From Paraniabella defluvii (lineage in GTDB: Bacteria > Bacteroidota > Bacteroidia > Chitinophagales > Chitinophagaceae), in assembly GCA_019316985.1 (NCBI GenBank), contig CP079215.1, positions 3,534,001 to 3,598,000 on the forward strand: a stretch of 64,000 nucleotides of DNA, read 5' to 3'. The position numbers were made by a program, and so were the translations under genes. Under the pieces are notes generated by a model. That model saw only the letters and a list, made by a program, of their open reading frames with translations. It had not been told where the DNA came from and did no database searches. This document shows, piece after piece, positions 1-9,462 of the stretch (positions are counted from its first letter, which is position 1; each line of letters starts with the position of its first letter).

Positions 1-1
1 A

Positions 2-217
2 ATAGTTGTGGAGAACGTGCAGGCCGTTACCGGGCAGCTTACTTTAATTGCAGAAAAAGAGAGTAAAAGCTACAGCAGGTTCGTAAAAGAAATACTGGAT
101 TTTCGTTCCGGAAAGGAATACCTGAACAATACGAAAACCATCCGTATTTCTGTAACCAATGAAAGTGCGGCAGATGCTGTTGTAGATGATCTTACTATTA
201 AAAAGACCGGTTATTGA
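2..217 (+). CDS. C-terminal fragment of an unidentified protein (truncated by window edge)
   Basis: An open frame runs from the left edge of the window to a TGA at 215-217. A GTG at position 8 could be read as a start, but the frame continues upstream of it without a stop, so this is most simply the last ~71 residues of a longer gene. The visible part alternates hydrophobic and polar residues (for example TIRISVTNES and VVDDLTIKKTGY), which looks like a terminal beta-sandwich strand pair of a secreted protein. I do not recognise the family. It is followed by about 370 bp without a gene, so it is probably not in the same transcript as the permease downstream. Confidence 0.5.
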   Translation: MVVENVQAVTGQLTLIAEKESKSYSRFVKEILDFRSGKEYLNNTKTIRISVTNESAADAVVDDLTIKKTGY

Positions 218-585
218 ATTAAAGCTACTGCTAATATTTGAATAAATGTTAACTTTTCTCCGGGCTTGAAGTGAAAAAGGGCCGGCCAGCCATTGCCGGG
301 TATAAAACGGTTTTCTGTTTCAGGCATCGGGTATTGTCAATGCGGGGTACTGCTTGTTTATCAATATTTATTGCGCAACCGGTAGCACAACAAAAAATGG
401 CGGGTTCGCTTTATTTTTTATTAAATTTCTTCTATCTTCAAATGAACCAAAGATGATATAAATATTGTATTTGCAAAACCAGGTACGTTGTGCCAGGGAC
501 CAGGATATAAAAAGTGCTTATTTTATTTACTGCTAATACAAACGGCAACTATTTTAAACAGGCTCCTTGTTGAAAAAATAATGAT
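218..585. other. Intergenic region upstream of the ethanolamine operon
   Basis: No convincing gene is present. A 61-codon frame at 271-456 has no recognisable domain and unusual composition and is probably chance. The last 150 bp are AT-rich, as expected for a Bacteroidota promoter region, but I could not place a clean TAnnTTTG box. No clear terminator hairpin or riboswitch fold was seen. Confidence 0.4.
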
Positions 586-1889
586 ATGACAAATACTTCA
601 GGCCATTTAAACCGAACGTTAAATGCAACAATGCTATGGGGCTTAGGGGTGGGTTACGTGATATCCGGGATGTACTTTGGTTGGAACCTTGGACTGGAAA
701 AAGGTGGTACGCTGGGTATGGGACTTGCTACCTTTTTATCATGATCATGTATGTAACATTTACTTTCAGTTACACAGAGCTGGCCTGTGCTATTCCTAAG
801 GCTGGCGGCGCTTTTGATTATGCAGATCGTACACTGGGAAAACACTGGGCCTTTTTCGCAGGCATGGCGCAAAATATCGAATTTATCTTTGCTCCGCCCG
901 CTATTGCTTTTGCTATCGGTGCTTACTTTAATATTTTTTTCCGCAGCTTTCCATCTTGTCTATTTCTATTGCAGCCTATTTACTGTTTACGGCACTTAAT
1001 ATTTCGGGAGTAAAAGCAGCTGCTACTTTTGAACTCATTATTACAATATTTGCCGTAGGAGAGCTGTTGTTGTTTGCCGGTCTTACATTGCCCGGCTTTG
1101 AGATGGCTAATTTGCAAAAGAATGCTTTGCCCCATGGATGGACCGGTATTTTTGCAAGCATCCCTTTTGCTATATGGTTTTTTCTCGGCATAGAAGGAGT
1201 TGCCAATGTGGCTGAGGAAACCCGGAATCCCCAGAAAACTATTTTAAAAGGATTTGGCTCAGCTATTATAACATTGGTGGTCTTATGTATTCTCACTTTT
1301 ATTAGCTCTGTAGGTGTTGGAGGTTGGGAGGCCGTGGTCTATACAAAAGACGGCGCTGTTTCCGACTCGCCTTTACCGCTGGCTTTGTCGCATATTGTTA
1401 CCAGCAATAACGTATTATACCACATGCTGGTTACAGTTGGCCTTTTGGACTGGTAGCGTCATTTCACGGTATTATCCTGGCCGCGGGTCGCTCCAGTTTT
1501 GAATTTGGCAGGGCAGGGCTTGCCCCGGCTGGCTGGGGCATATTAACCGGCGCTTCAAAACACCTGCAAAGGCATTACTGGCCAATATGGTTATAGGTAT
1601 TATAGCTTTGCTCAGCGGCAAGACCGGCGAGATCATCATCCTGTCTGTATTTGGAGCGCTTACGCTTTATATCATTTCAATGATTGCTGTTATTAAATTG
1701 CGAAGAAAAGAGCCTGCTCTCGAACGCCCTTTTAAAGTGCCTTTCTATCCTGTATTTCCGCTCGTTGCATTAAGCATTGGCATTATTTCTTTTACAGCAA
1801 TGATGATTTACAATTTTAAGCTGGGAATGTTTTATGTAGGCGTACTATTACTCAGCTATATTTTATTCCGAATATTTTATAAGAAATAA
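586..1889 (+). CDS. eat: Ethanolamine permease, APC superfamily (frameshifted)
   Basis: This is an inner-membrane amino acid/polyamine/organocation transporter that probably imports ethanolamine. The ATG at 586 opens a frame with the motif GYVISGMYFGWNLGL, which matches the first membrane segment of ethanolamine permeases; other APC members differ here. Further hydrophobic segments follow (YTELACAIPKAGGAFDYADR, then SIPFAIWFFLGIEGVANVAE), and the C-terminal segment carries the APC motif PFKVPFYPVFP. The corrected length of about 430 residues is normal for the family. The reading frame breaks near 738, 950, 1450 and 1535. At 1450 a TTTTT run has lost a T within GLFGLVASFHG, which suggests sequencing error. 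It is the first gene of a five-gene operon, with only 2 bp to the next gene. Substrate assignment rests on the N-terminal motif plus context. Confidence 0.85.
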
Positions 1890-1891
1890 TT

Positions 1892-3247
1892 ATGACAACC
1901 AGGGATATTTTACAGTATGTAGAAAACCATGAATCGGGCAAGGTTAAAATTGCTTATGCAGATATAGATGGTGTATTACGGGGTAAGTATATAGCTGCCA
2001 GGAAATTTCTTTCTATTGCAGAAAAAGATACTTCTTTCTGCGATGTGATATTTGGCTGGGACGCCGGCGATGTGGCCTATGATAACTGCAGCTATACAGG
2101 TTGGCATACCGGGTACCCGGATGCAGTTGCAAAAATTGACCTGGCTACCTTTCGTAAGATTCCTGGGAAAATGATATACCTTTTTTTCCTGGGGAGGTAA
2201 CAGGCAGCGAAAGTCAACCCGCCGCCGTATGTCCGCGCCGGCTTTTTAAAAAAGTAGCGGGTGATGCAGAAAAAATGGGGTATACACCTTATGCTGCACA
2301 GGAGTTTGAGTGGTATAATTTTGCAGAAACTCCTCAAACCATTGAGGAGAAGGGATTCAGGAACTTAACACCGCTAACTCCGGGTATGTTCGGGTATTCT
2401 ATATTAAGAAGCTCCTTAAAAACAGCTTCTTCAAAGATCTTTTCGACGAACTTACAAAATTTGATATCCCCATTGAAGGCATACACACGGAAACTGGGCC
2501 CGGTACCTATGAAGCCGCTATCGAATATGCTGACCTGATCACTGCAGCCGATCGTGCGGTATTATTTAAAACAGCAGTAAAAGAAATTGCCTACCGCCAT
2601 GGTATCATGGCCACGTTTATGGCAAAGGTCAACGAAACTCTGCCCGGCTGCGGCGGTCATGTACACCAGAGCCTGTGGGATAAAGCCGCAAAAAAAAACG
2701 TGCTTTATGACGAGAAAGACAGCCTCAGCATAAGCAATACCATGAAACAATATATTGCAGGCCAGCTATATTGCCTGCCTCATATTTTGCCCATGTTTGC
2801 ACCAACTATTAACAGTTATAAGCGATTGGTAGAAGGCGCATGGGCTCCCACCACTTTAACATGGGGTGTGATAACAGAACTGTAGCATTGCGTGTATTAC
2901 AGCAAAGTGCCGCTGCCTGCCGGTTGGAAACGAGGGTGATCGGTGCCGATGCAAATCCCTATCTGGCTATAGCTGCAGCCGTTGCTTCGGGCCTGTACGG
3001 CATCAGGCATCAGCTGGAATTACAACAGCCGGCCCAAAAAGGAAATGGTTACCTCGAAACATCTTATGGTGTACTGCCACGCACTTTAGAGCAGGCAACT
3101 ACGGCAATGAAAACATCTGAAATAGCAAAAGAGCTTTTTGGAGAAGCATTTACCACTCATTTCTGCGGAACCCGTGAATGGGAATGGAAACAACATTTAA
3201 AATTTGTTACAGACTGGGAAATGAAACGGTATTTTGAAATAATATGA
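1892..3247 (+). CDS. Glutamine synthetase-family gamma-glutamyl-amine ligase, GlnA4/PuuA-like (frameshifted)
   Basis: The family forms gamma-glutamyl amide bonds from glutamate, ATP and ammonia or an amine. The N-terminal beta-grasp domain is visible (KIAYADIDGVLRGKYI). The catalytic domain shows the glutamate/metal region HTETGPGTYEAA, the MAKVN and GCGGHVHQSLWD segments, the ATP/glutamate loop NSYKRLVEGAWAPT and the arginine motif WGCDNRTVALRV. The ~450-residue corrected length fits the GlnA-like subfamily. YADIDG near the start is typical of members acting on amines rather than ammonia (family knowledge). Frame breaks lie near 2170, 2420 and 2862. Position between an ethanolamine permease and an alcohol dehydrogenase suggests the acceptor is ethanolamine, giving gamma-glutamyl-ethanolamide; this is inference. 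An alternative is a polyamine or other amino-alcohol substrate. Confidence 0.82.
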
Positions 3248-3340
3248 TTGAGTGTATATCAAGGGCGCATTTCGTTTTAGGGAATGCCTTTCGGTAAGCG
3301 CTCTAAACTGTGGATCACTAAAAAAATGATATTTAACTTT

Positions 3341-4491
3341 ATGGCATTTGACAAAATCTATCAGTACAACTTTCCCACTACCATCAGGTTTGGTGCGGGT
3401 TCCAGTAAAGAGCTGGGCGATTATCTGATAAAGAACGGGCTTTCGCATCCCTTGATCGTAACGGATCCGGTAGTATCGCAGCTGCCATTCTTTAAAAGTA
3501 TTATTGCAGACCTGCAGTTAAAAAACCTTGCAGTAGAAGTGTTTGATGATATTCATAAAAACCCTGTAAAATCAGATGTATACAAGGGTACGGATATGTA
3601 TGATGATACAGGCCGTAACGCAATTGTGGGTATAGGAGGCGGTGCTGCTTTAGATGTAGCGCGCGCCATAACGTTGCGTGTGTATCATCGCGAAGACCTT
3701 TTTAAATATGACGATCTTATAGGCGGAGATATTTATGTGACCAACGATGTTCCCCATTTCATCACCATTCCTACTACAGCAGGTACCGGTAGTGAAGTAG
3801 GGCGTAGCGCTATTATTGCGGATGATGAAACACACCAGAAGAAAATATTGTTTTCGCCAAAGCTATTGGCTAAGATTGTATTTGCCGATCCGTTGCTCAC
3901 CATGGATATTCCGCCATCTGTTACCGCCGCTACCGGGATGGATGCACTGACGCATAACCTGGAGGCTTATCTCGTAAATATGGAGCATCCCATGTGTGAT
4001 GGCATTGCATTACAGGCTATTTCTTTAATACGTGAATCTATTGAGAAGGCTGTGCATAGCCCTGATGTGGAATCGAGAAGTAAAATGCTGATTGCTTCGC
4101 TAATGGGAGCGGTTGCTTTTCAAAAAGGATTGGGAGTGGTACATTCCTGGCGCACCCGCTTTCATCGTTGCTGGACACACATCACGGATTAGCCAACGCT
4201 GTTAACCTGCCTTACGGTATGCGTTTTAATATAGAGGGCCAGGAAAATAAGTTTGAAAACATTGCCCGGGCATTGCAACTGAAAAACGGCAGTGATGGTA
4301 ATGATGTAGTTAATTATTTGTTTGAATTAAATACCGCTATTCACATCCCTCATAAATTATCAGCCATAGGTGTAAAGGATGAACATATTGAAACGCTTTC
4401 CGACCTGGCTGTTGCAGATTTCGCCCACCCCAATAATCCCAGACCGGTTTCAAAGAAAGATTTTAGAGAACTTTATTTAGAAGCATTATAG
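3341..4491 (+). CDS. Iron-containing alcohol dehydrogenase (frameshifted once)
   Basis: This is a group III NAD(P)-dependent alcohol dehydrogenase. The start is placed at the ATG at 3341, because homology-like sequence begins with YNFPTTIRFGAG; the frame is open a further 57 bp upstream. Visible features are the nucleotide loop GIGGGAALDVARA, the TIPTTAGTGSEVG segment, and metal-binding residues in GMDALTHNLEAY and the second histidine cluster ending in DTHHGLANA. The frame breaks at about 4148, where one C is missing from CCC; restoring it gives VHSLAHPLSS, the normal family sequence with its conserved histidine. The corrected length is about 384 residues, as expected. In this operon it probably oxidises the hydroxyl of gamma-glutamyl-ethanolamide to the aldehyde (inference). 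The stop is 3 bp before the next start. Confidence 0.85.
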
Positions 4492-4494
4492 CAT

Positions 4495-5190
4495 ATGACA
4501 GTTGGAATAACGTACACAGGCAGCGAAACGAAGCATAATTATTATAAAGAATGGGTGAAGGGAGAAGACGTTATTCAGGTAATTACGCTTTCAGAGGAGT
4601 TAAACAATATTGATGAAGTAGCGCTATGCGATGGTATTGTGCTTTCGGGAGGAATTGATATTGCGCCGGAATTTTATGGCGCTGCGGAAGGATATCCTAA
4701 CGGGCCTGTTAGTTTTAATAAAAAACGCGATGCTTTTGAATGGGCGGTTTTTGAAAAAACACAACAATTAGAAATTCCTGTTTTAGGCATATGCAGGGGA
4801 ATGCAGCTTGTAAACTGCTTTTATGGCGGAACGCTTGTTCAGGACCTGGATGAGAACAATTCTTTTCATAGAATAACAAATACCAATGACAAGATGCATA
4901 GCATTAGCGTTGTTCCCAACAGTTATATGAGTGAAGTGGTAAGCGGAAAGTATGCCGCTGTGAATAGCGCGCACCATCAGGCTATCGATAAAATAGGAGA
5001 CGGGTTATACATAACTGCTTTCTCCGAGGAAGGAGTTCCTGAAGCAATGGAGCGGGCTAATAAGGAGGAGGCTCCATTTTTGCTTTGTGTACAATGGCAC
5101 CCCGAACGCATGTTTATATTTGGCCTGTACGATACACCTCCCTCAAAAGGAGTAAGAAAAAAATTTTTAGACGCTATAAAAACAAAATAA
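4495..5190 (+). CDS. Gamma-glutamyl-GABA hydrolase-family protein (class I glutamine amidotransferase-like, peptidase C26)
   Basis: This intact 231-residue protein has the class I amidotransferase fold used by PuuD to cleave gamma-glutamyl amides. The nucleophile cysteine sits in GICRGMQLVN (about residue 100), and the catalytic His/Glu pair sits in CVQWHPER near the C-terminus. GIVLSGGIDIAPEFYG is the oxyanion-side loop. It lies 3 bp after the alcohol dehydrogenase and 1 bp before the aldehyde dehydrogenase, so it is firmly within the operon. The likely role is releasing glutamate and glycine from gamma-glutamyl-glycine at the end of the proposed pathway; the exact substrate is inferred from context. 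Confidence 0.87.
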   Translation: MTVGITYTGSETKHNYYKEWVKGEDVIQVITLSEELNNIDEVALCDGIVLSGGIDIAPEFYGAAEGYPNGPVSFNKKRDAFEWAVFEKTQQLEIPVLGICRGMQLVNCFYGGTLVQDLDENNSFHRITNTNDKMHSISVVPNSYMSEVVSGKYAAVNSAHHQAIDKIGDGLYITAFSEEGVPEAMERANKEEAPFLLCVQWHPERMFIFGLYDTPPSKGVRKKFLDAIKTK

Positions 5191-5191
5191 A

Positions 5192-6556
5192 ATGGATGTA
5201 ATTAACCCCGCTACTGAAGCGCACATTGCAACCCTTACAGATGATAATGAGCAAACCCTGCATCACAAATGGCAATGCTTAAAAACAGCGCAACCGGCAT
5301 GGTTTGAGCGCTCTTTAAATGAAAGAATTGGAGTGGTAGAGCGATTCCGGGATTTGTTGGAAGCGAAGCGCGAAGATCTTGCATTGATCCTTACCAGCGA
5401 AGTAGGAAAGCCTTTGGCGCAATCCAGGAACGAGATCAGCGGGGCTGTTGGCCGCATTAACTGGCTGATCAAAAATGCGGAGAAATATCTTACTGATGAG
5501 ATTATGGTAAAAACCGCAGAGCTGGAAGAACGCATCGTGTACGAGCCTTTGGGTGTTGTAGCCAATATTTCTGCCTGGAACTATCCTTACCTGGTGGGTG
5601 TAAACGTTTTTGTGCCGGCACTGCTGGCCGGTAACTCGGTTTTGTACAAGCCCTCAGAATATGCTGCTCTTACAGGTATGGAAATAGAAAAATTGTGGCG
5701 CCTGGCAGGACTGCATGAAGATCTGTTTATTACAGCAGTTGGAGGAGGTAAGGTCGGCGACATTATTTTAGATATGCCTTTCGACGGCTATTTTTTTACA
5801 GGAAGTTACAAAACCGGCCATTACATTTATAATAAGGTAGCTCCTAAAATGGTGCCCTGCCAATGTGAATTAGGGGTAAAGATCCGGTGTATATTACAGA
5901 TGATGTAGCGGATATTGTTGCAGTTGCGGCTGCTACTGCAGATGGAGCTTTTTATAATAACGGGCAAAGTTGCTGTTCGGTAGAACGTATTTATGTACAC
6001 GAAAAAACTATAATGCATATGTAGAGGCATTTATAAGCGAAGTAAAATCGTGGAAAACAGGAGATCCTACATGTGATGGTGTTTATTTGGGGCCGCTTAC
6101 CAGGAAAACCCAGATAGAGATACTGGAGGCCCAGGTGCAGGATGCGGTAAAAAAGGCGCGCAGATACGCACGGGAGGGAGAAGGCAGGAAGGAACAGGAT
6201 ACTATTTTGAGCCTACTGTTATTACCAACGTAACTGCTGATATGCAGGTCATGAAAGAAGAATCTTTTGGTCCTGTAATTGGAATTATGAAGGTGAAAAA
6301 TGATGAGGAAGCGGTGAAGCAGATGAAAGACACAGTTTATGGGCTTACAGCGTCTGTTTACAGCGCATCTCAGTCAAGAGCAGAAGCTATACTCAAACAG
6401 ATTGATTCCGGTACAGGGTATTGGAATTGCTGCGATCGTGTAAGTGCGGCGCTTCCATGGAGCGGGCGCAGGCATTCGGGGTTTGGAGCTACTTTATCTC
6501 ATGCCGGCTTAAGAGCCTTTACCAGGCCTAAAGCCTATCATCTTAGAAAGGCATAA
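5192..6556 (+). CDS. Aldehyde dehydrogenase family protein (frameshifted)
   Basis: This is an NAD(P)-dependent aldehyde dehydrogenase of about 455 residues. Seen in order: the substrate/cofactor segment ISAWNYPYLVGVNVFVPAL, the adenine-loop residues VLYKPSEYA, FFTGSYKTG, the general-base glutamate in CELGGKDPVYI (after correction), the catalytic cysteine in NNGQSCCSVERIYVH, and EESFGPVIGIMKV. The frame breaks at 5873-5876 (GGGG where ELGGKDP needs GGGGG), near 6003 and near 6195. The proposed step is gamma-glutamyl-acetaldehyde to gamma-glutamyl-glycine (inference); the analogous polyamine-pathway enzyme is PuuC. It is the last gene of the operon and is followed by a weak terminator-like hairpin. 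Confidence 0.85.
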
Positions 6557-6589
6557 TGCTTACCCTTTATGCTGGTTATACTATTCGCT

Positions 6590-6610
6590 AAACGGTTATA
6601 GCCCGTTTTT
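6590..6610 (+). terminator. Probable terminator of the ethanolamine operon
   Basis: AAACGG and CCGTTT form a six-base stem around a seven-base loop, followed directly by more T residues on the plus strand. It lies 34 bp after the aldehyde dehydrogenase stop and overlaps the end of the convergent short-chain dehydrogenase. The stem is short. Confidence 0.4.
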
Positions 6611-7331
6611 CATTATTCTGTCTGCAATTTTTGGAGAAAGCCGGTTGATGAATTTTAGCAACTTTGTTTTGCCAATATAACTTTCGAATTTGTTATCGTT
6701 GAAGTTTTGTAGAAATTCATCAGATAATTGTTCCGGGGTTATTTTCGATTTTCCGCGTCCGGTAGTCATGGGTGTATCAACTAAGGCAGGTATAATTTCG
6801 AAAACTTTTGTATCCGTGCCCTCCAATTGATAACGTAAAGTTTTACTAAAACTATGCATAGCAGATTTTGTAGCACAATAGACCGAAGCCGATTTTTTGG
6901 GTGCAATGAAAAGCCCGCTGCTTACATTTATAACAGCACTGTTTTTGTTTTTTAGCAATAACGGAAGCAGCAAACCTGTCAGTTTTATTGGTGCTGCTAT
7001 ATTTGCCGAAATTTCGTAATCTATTTTGTATGTAAGCCCTGGCTCGTCGGCAAAATTATAATTGTATTGAACAGCTGCATTATTGATCAGGATGTTCAGT
7101 CCTGAATATTGCTGCTCCATAAGCAACACTAATTTGTCCAGTGCTTTTATCTGTGAAATCGCCTTGAAATGTTATGATCCCGGGAAATTCTGTCTTTATT
7201 TGTTGTAGCTTTTCTTCGTTACGTCCCGTGATTATGACCTTATTCTTGAGTTGTAAAAAACGCTTTGCCAGGGCAAGCCCGATACCTGACGATCCGCCCG
7301 TTATTAAGACGGTGTTTCCTGTTGTTATCAT
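6596..7331 (-). CDS. Short-chain dehydrogenase/reductase (SDR) family oxidoreductase (frameshifted once)
   Basis: This is a classical Rossmann-fold SDR of about 245 residues. The cofactor motif TGGSSGIGLALAKRF is at the N-terminus and NNAAVQYNYNF is the structural NNAG-type motif. The serine-tyrosine-lysine triad lies in INVSSGLF and SVYCATKSAMHSF. Overall it resembles the DltE-like group. One frame break lies near 7130, between a GDFTDK segment and the LNILINNAA strand. The substrate cannot be told. The start is the ATG at 7331, only 5 bp downstream of the darcynin-like gene on the same strand, so the two are probably co-transcribed. Confidence 0.82.
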
Positions 7332-7336
7332 TGTTT

Positions 7337-7750
7337 CTATTTTTTAAACCTTTCATTAAAATCTTCAAACAGGTTTTCCCGACCAACAATAATGTCCTTA
7401 ACTTCAAAATAAGGAGCACCGTAGACTTTCGTATCGCGAAGCAATTCAATCAGCAATTGGTAGTCGCCCAAATTGGCGGTACTTACGATCATAAAGTCCG
7501 AAACAGACGAGTGAAAATATTCGCTGTCGAACAGCCGGACCTTTACCGTTTTGCTTACCCGGGCGAAAATCGGATTCAATTCATTTTCTACAAATTTGCT
7601 TCGCTCCGCTCTCGTCAATGCAAGCCATTTAGGGGTTGCGTTCATAAGCACCAGAACGGTGTATGATTTTTGTTCCATATCATTTTGTTTTGTTTGTGCA
7701 TTGGTAGATAGGTACAATGCAGCTACCAGAATTAAAACCAGCTTTTTCAT
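7337..7750 (-). CDS. Darcynin-like protein with signal peptide
   Basis: This intact 137-residue protein starts with a short basic N-terminus and hydrophobic stretch ending at LSTNAQ, a Bacteroidota-style signal peptide. The mature part (VLVLMNATPKWLALTRAER, later YFEVKDIIVGRENLF) matches what I know of the darcynin family, small alpha/beta proteins of unknown biochemical role resembling dimeric ferredoxin-like folds. The signal peptide is unusual because most relatives I recall are cytoplasmic. It is followed by the SDR gene after 5 bp and preceded by a Crp-family regulator in the same direction. Confidence 0.68.
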   Translation of the reverse strand: MKKLVLILVAALYLSTNAQTKQNDMEQKSYTVLVLMNATPKWLALTRAERSKFVENELNPIFARVSKTVKVRLFDSEYFHSSVSDFMIVSTANLGDYQLLIELLRDTKVYGAPYFEVKDIIVGRENLFEDFNERFKK

Positions 7751-7802
7751 TTTGCAAATATTTTAATGGTGTAAAATTGCAAAGCGAAAAATGGAATTCC
7801 AT

Positions 7803-8422
7803 TTACATAGGTTGATAAATGCTACCTGCCGGAACGTTTTTTCTGATCCGGCTAAGTTGGGTGGGTGTAATGCCTAAGTATGAAGCGATGTGATATTGTG
7901 GAATTTGTTGTTCTAACTGCGGAAAGCTCTTTCGAAAGATCTTGTAGCGCTCGTCAGCGTCCAATAAAACGATTTCAATTTCCCGCTGTTCTTTCTGTAT
8001 AAAAACTGTTCTGCTAAAACTCTTGCACCACGTTCAATGTCAGCACAGGTTTGATACAACTTTTGTATGTGCGTAAATTGAGCAACTTGTATAGTGCAGT
8101 CAGTTAGTGCCTGTTGAATAATTTGATTAGGTTTGCCAGTAATGAGTGACGCGTAACCGCCGATAAAGCATGGATTTACGAAAAAATGTTTGTTGTACTC
8201 AATGCCTTCGTTATTTCTGTAAAAGGCCCGCATAATCCCACTTTCCAAAAAGCCGATTTCTCTGGCTGTTTGTCCGTCGGCAATAAAGCAATCACCTTTT
8301 TGTAAGATTTTCGGTGTAAACAGTTTCGAAAACTTGTCCCAACTTTCGGGCGAGACGGGCGTTAGTTTATTGAAAAAATCTTTAAAATCGGTCGTCATTT
8401 CTCTCTTGTTAGGCTTCTGCAT
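7803..8422 (-). CDS. Crp/Fnr-family transcriptional regulator (frameshifted once)
   Basis: An N-terminal cyclic-nucleotide-binding-like beta-roll is visible (ILQKGDCFIADGQTAREIGFLESGIMRAFYR). After restoring one base near 7990 the frame continues through a linker into a C-terminal helix-turn-helix (YHIASYLGITPTQLSRIRK) and stops at 7803. The corrected length is about 205 residues, typical for the Bacteroidota Crp/Fnr relatives that often control adjacent oxidoreductase genes. The effector is unknown, and there is no cysteine cluster of the Fnr type. A second possible start is the ATG at 8398 (MTTDFKDFF). It probably regulates the downstream darcynin and SDR genes (inference from adjacency). 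Confidence 0.78.
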
Positions 8423-8619
8423 TTTCGCCGTTTCTATAATAAATGGCTTTAGAAAGAAGTAAGTGTTTTAAAAGCTGAGTGAGTATATATTTGCGGTCAT
8501 ATAGCTTTTATCTTGATACCTTTCAGCCCTGATAATAAGTTTACCAGCCTGTTTGCCGATGAAAATGTATGTAAAAAAATGATTATTTTTAATACACGAA
8601 CCTTTTAATACACAACATT

Positions 8620-9094
8620 ATGAAAAAACAATTTTTATCATTGCGCTGGCAGCTGCGATAGCTGCTTGCAATAACAGTAATAATAACGATCAAAAAGCAC
8701 CTGCTGAAAGCGAAGCTACGAAGCAGGTGGCGGGTACTGCATCATCTTCTTCAGAATTGTACGAAAAAGAATGGAAGCTGTTAGAACTTAACGGGAAAGC
8801 CGTGGTGCTGGATAGTAATTTCGAAATATCCGCATTTGACGTTTCAAAAGGAAAACCGCATATCGGGTAATCTTGGTGTAACGGCTTTGGCGGGAATATT
8901 GCGTTTGAAGCTGGCAACAGCATTAAAATATCTGGTATTACATCCACACAAATGGCATGCCCTAACCTGGGGTGGAGCAAAGCTTTCTTGATGCCCTAAA
9001 CAATGCCAAAAGTTATACCGTGGAAAACAATATACTCACATTCAGTAATGACAAAAAAGCAATTACTGCCAAACTTGAAGCCACAGCGAAGTAA
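8620..9094 (+). CDS. META-domain (HslJ-like) lipoprotein, heavily frameshifted
   Basis: No single frame covers this gene, but stitching frames gives a coherent protein. The ATG at 8620 starts a lipoprotein signal once one A is restored in the run at 8623-8628 (IIALAAAIAACNNS, lipobox IAAC). A low-complexity linker is followed by KEWKLLELNGKAVVL, then NRISGNLGCNGFGG and IKISGITSTQMACPN, which are hallmark META-domain strands, and KAITAKLEATAK before the TAA at 9092. Breaks lie near 8625, 8831, 8873 and 8970. META-domain proteins are periplasmic or surface beta proteins of largely unknown function, including HslJ. A clear terminator follows. Confidence 0.65.
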
Positions 9095-9116
9095 TTGACG
9101 GTTAACCATAATTTTT

Positions 9117-9147
9117 AAAGGGTTTCCCAAGCGAAACCCTTTTTGTG
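9117..9147 (+). terminator. Rho-independent terminator after the META lipoprotein
   Basis: A ten-base perfect stem, AAAGGGTTTC paired with GAAACCCTTT, encloses the loop CCAAGC and runs into a T-rich stretch. It lies 23 bp after the lipoprotein stop. Confidence 0.82.
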
Positions 9148-9462
9148 GATGGGTGCTCGGTCAGGTGCTATGAATGAAGATTCCACGTAGTGGAGCCGGG
9201 CTAATGCCCTGCACCCACGGCTGGGAATTAAGGGAGGTTTTTATAGCATAATGGAAAGGTATCTGCTGCTGCTGCTGAAAGCCTTTGAGCAGATGTTAAC
9301 TTTAGGATACTGAAATAATGCGGCACCATTAAAGTTGACAACTAAAGTGTATCGTGCTATTCAATTTGAATCTTTTAAACGTATTTTATTGCTTTTAATT
9401 ATTTAACTTTATGATTGACAAATCCTGATTGCTCATATATTGTATTTCCTTCCAGGCAGCCA
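9148..9462. other. Intergenic region with a compound hairpin (9182-9222)
   Basis: No gene was seen. At 9182-9194 TCCAC and GTGGA form a hairpin around GTA. Immediately after, AGCCG (9194-9198) pairs with CGGCT (9218-9222) around an inner GGGC/GCCC hairpin. Such compact compound palindromes resemble REP-like elements, but I see no second copy here. The stretch from 9330 to 9410 is AT-rich and probably holds the promoter of the sigma factor gene. An ATG at 9411 is closed by a stop five codons later and may be a frameshifted true start. Confidence 0.4.

Noticed and set aside
271..456. 61-codon ORF upstream of the permease
   Set aside because: No domain, odd composition; probably chance in a promoter region.
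586..6556. Classic Eut microcompartment or EutBC pathway
   Set aside because: No shell protein, EutBC or EutH-like gene is present; the gene set fits a gamma-glutamylation route.
586..6556. Putrescine (Puu) or GABA pathway
   Set aside because: The permease N-terminus is ethanolamine-type, and a primary alcohol dehydrogenase has no role in putrescine breakdown, although polyamine use is not excluded.
7265..7666. Plus-strand ORF of 133 codons
   Set aside because: Antisense to the darcynin-like and SDR genes, which are supported by motifs and spacing.
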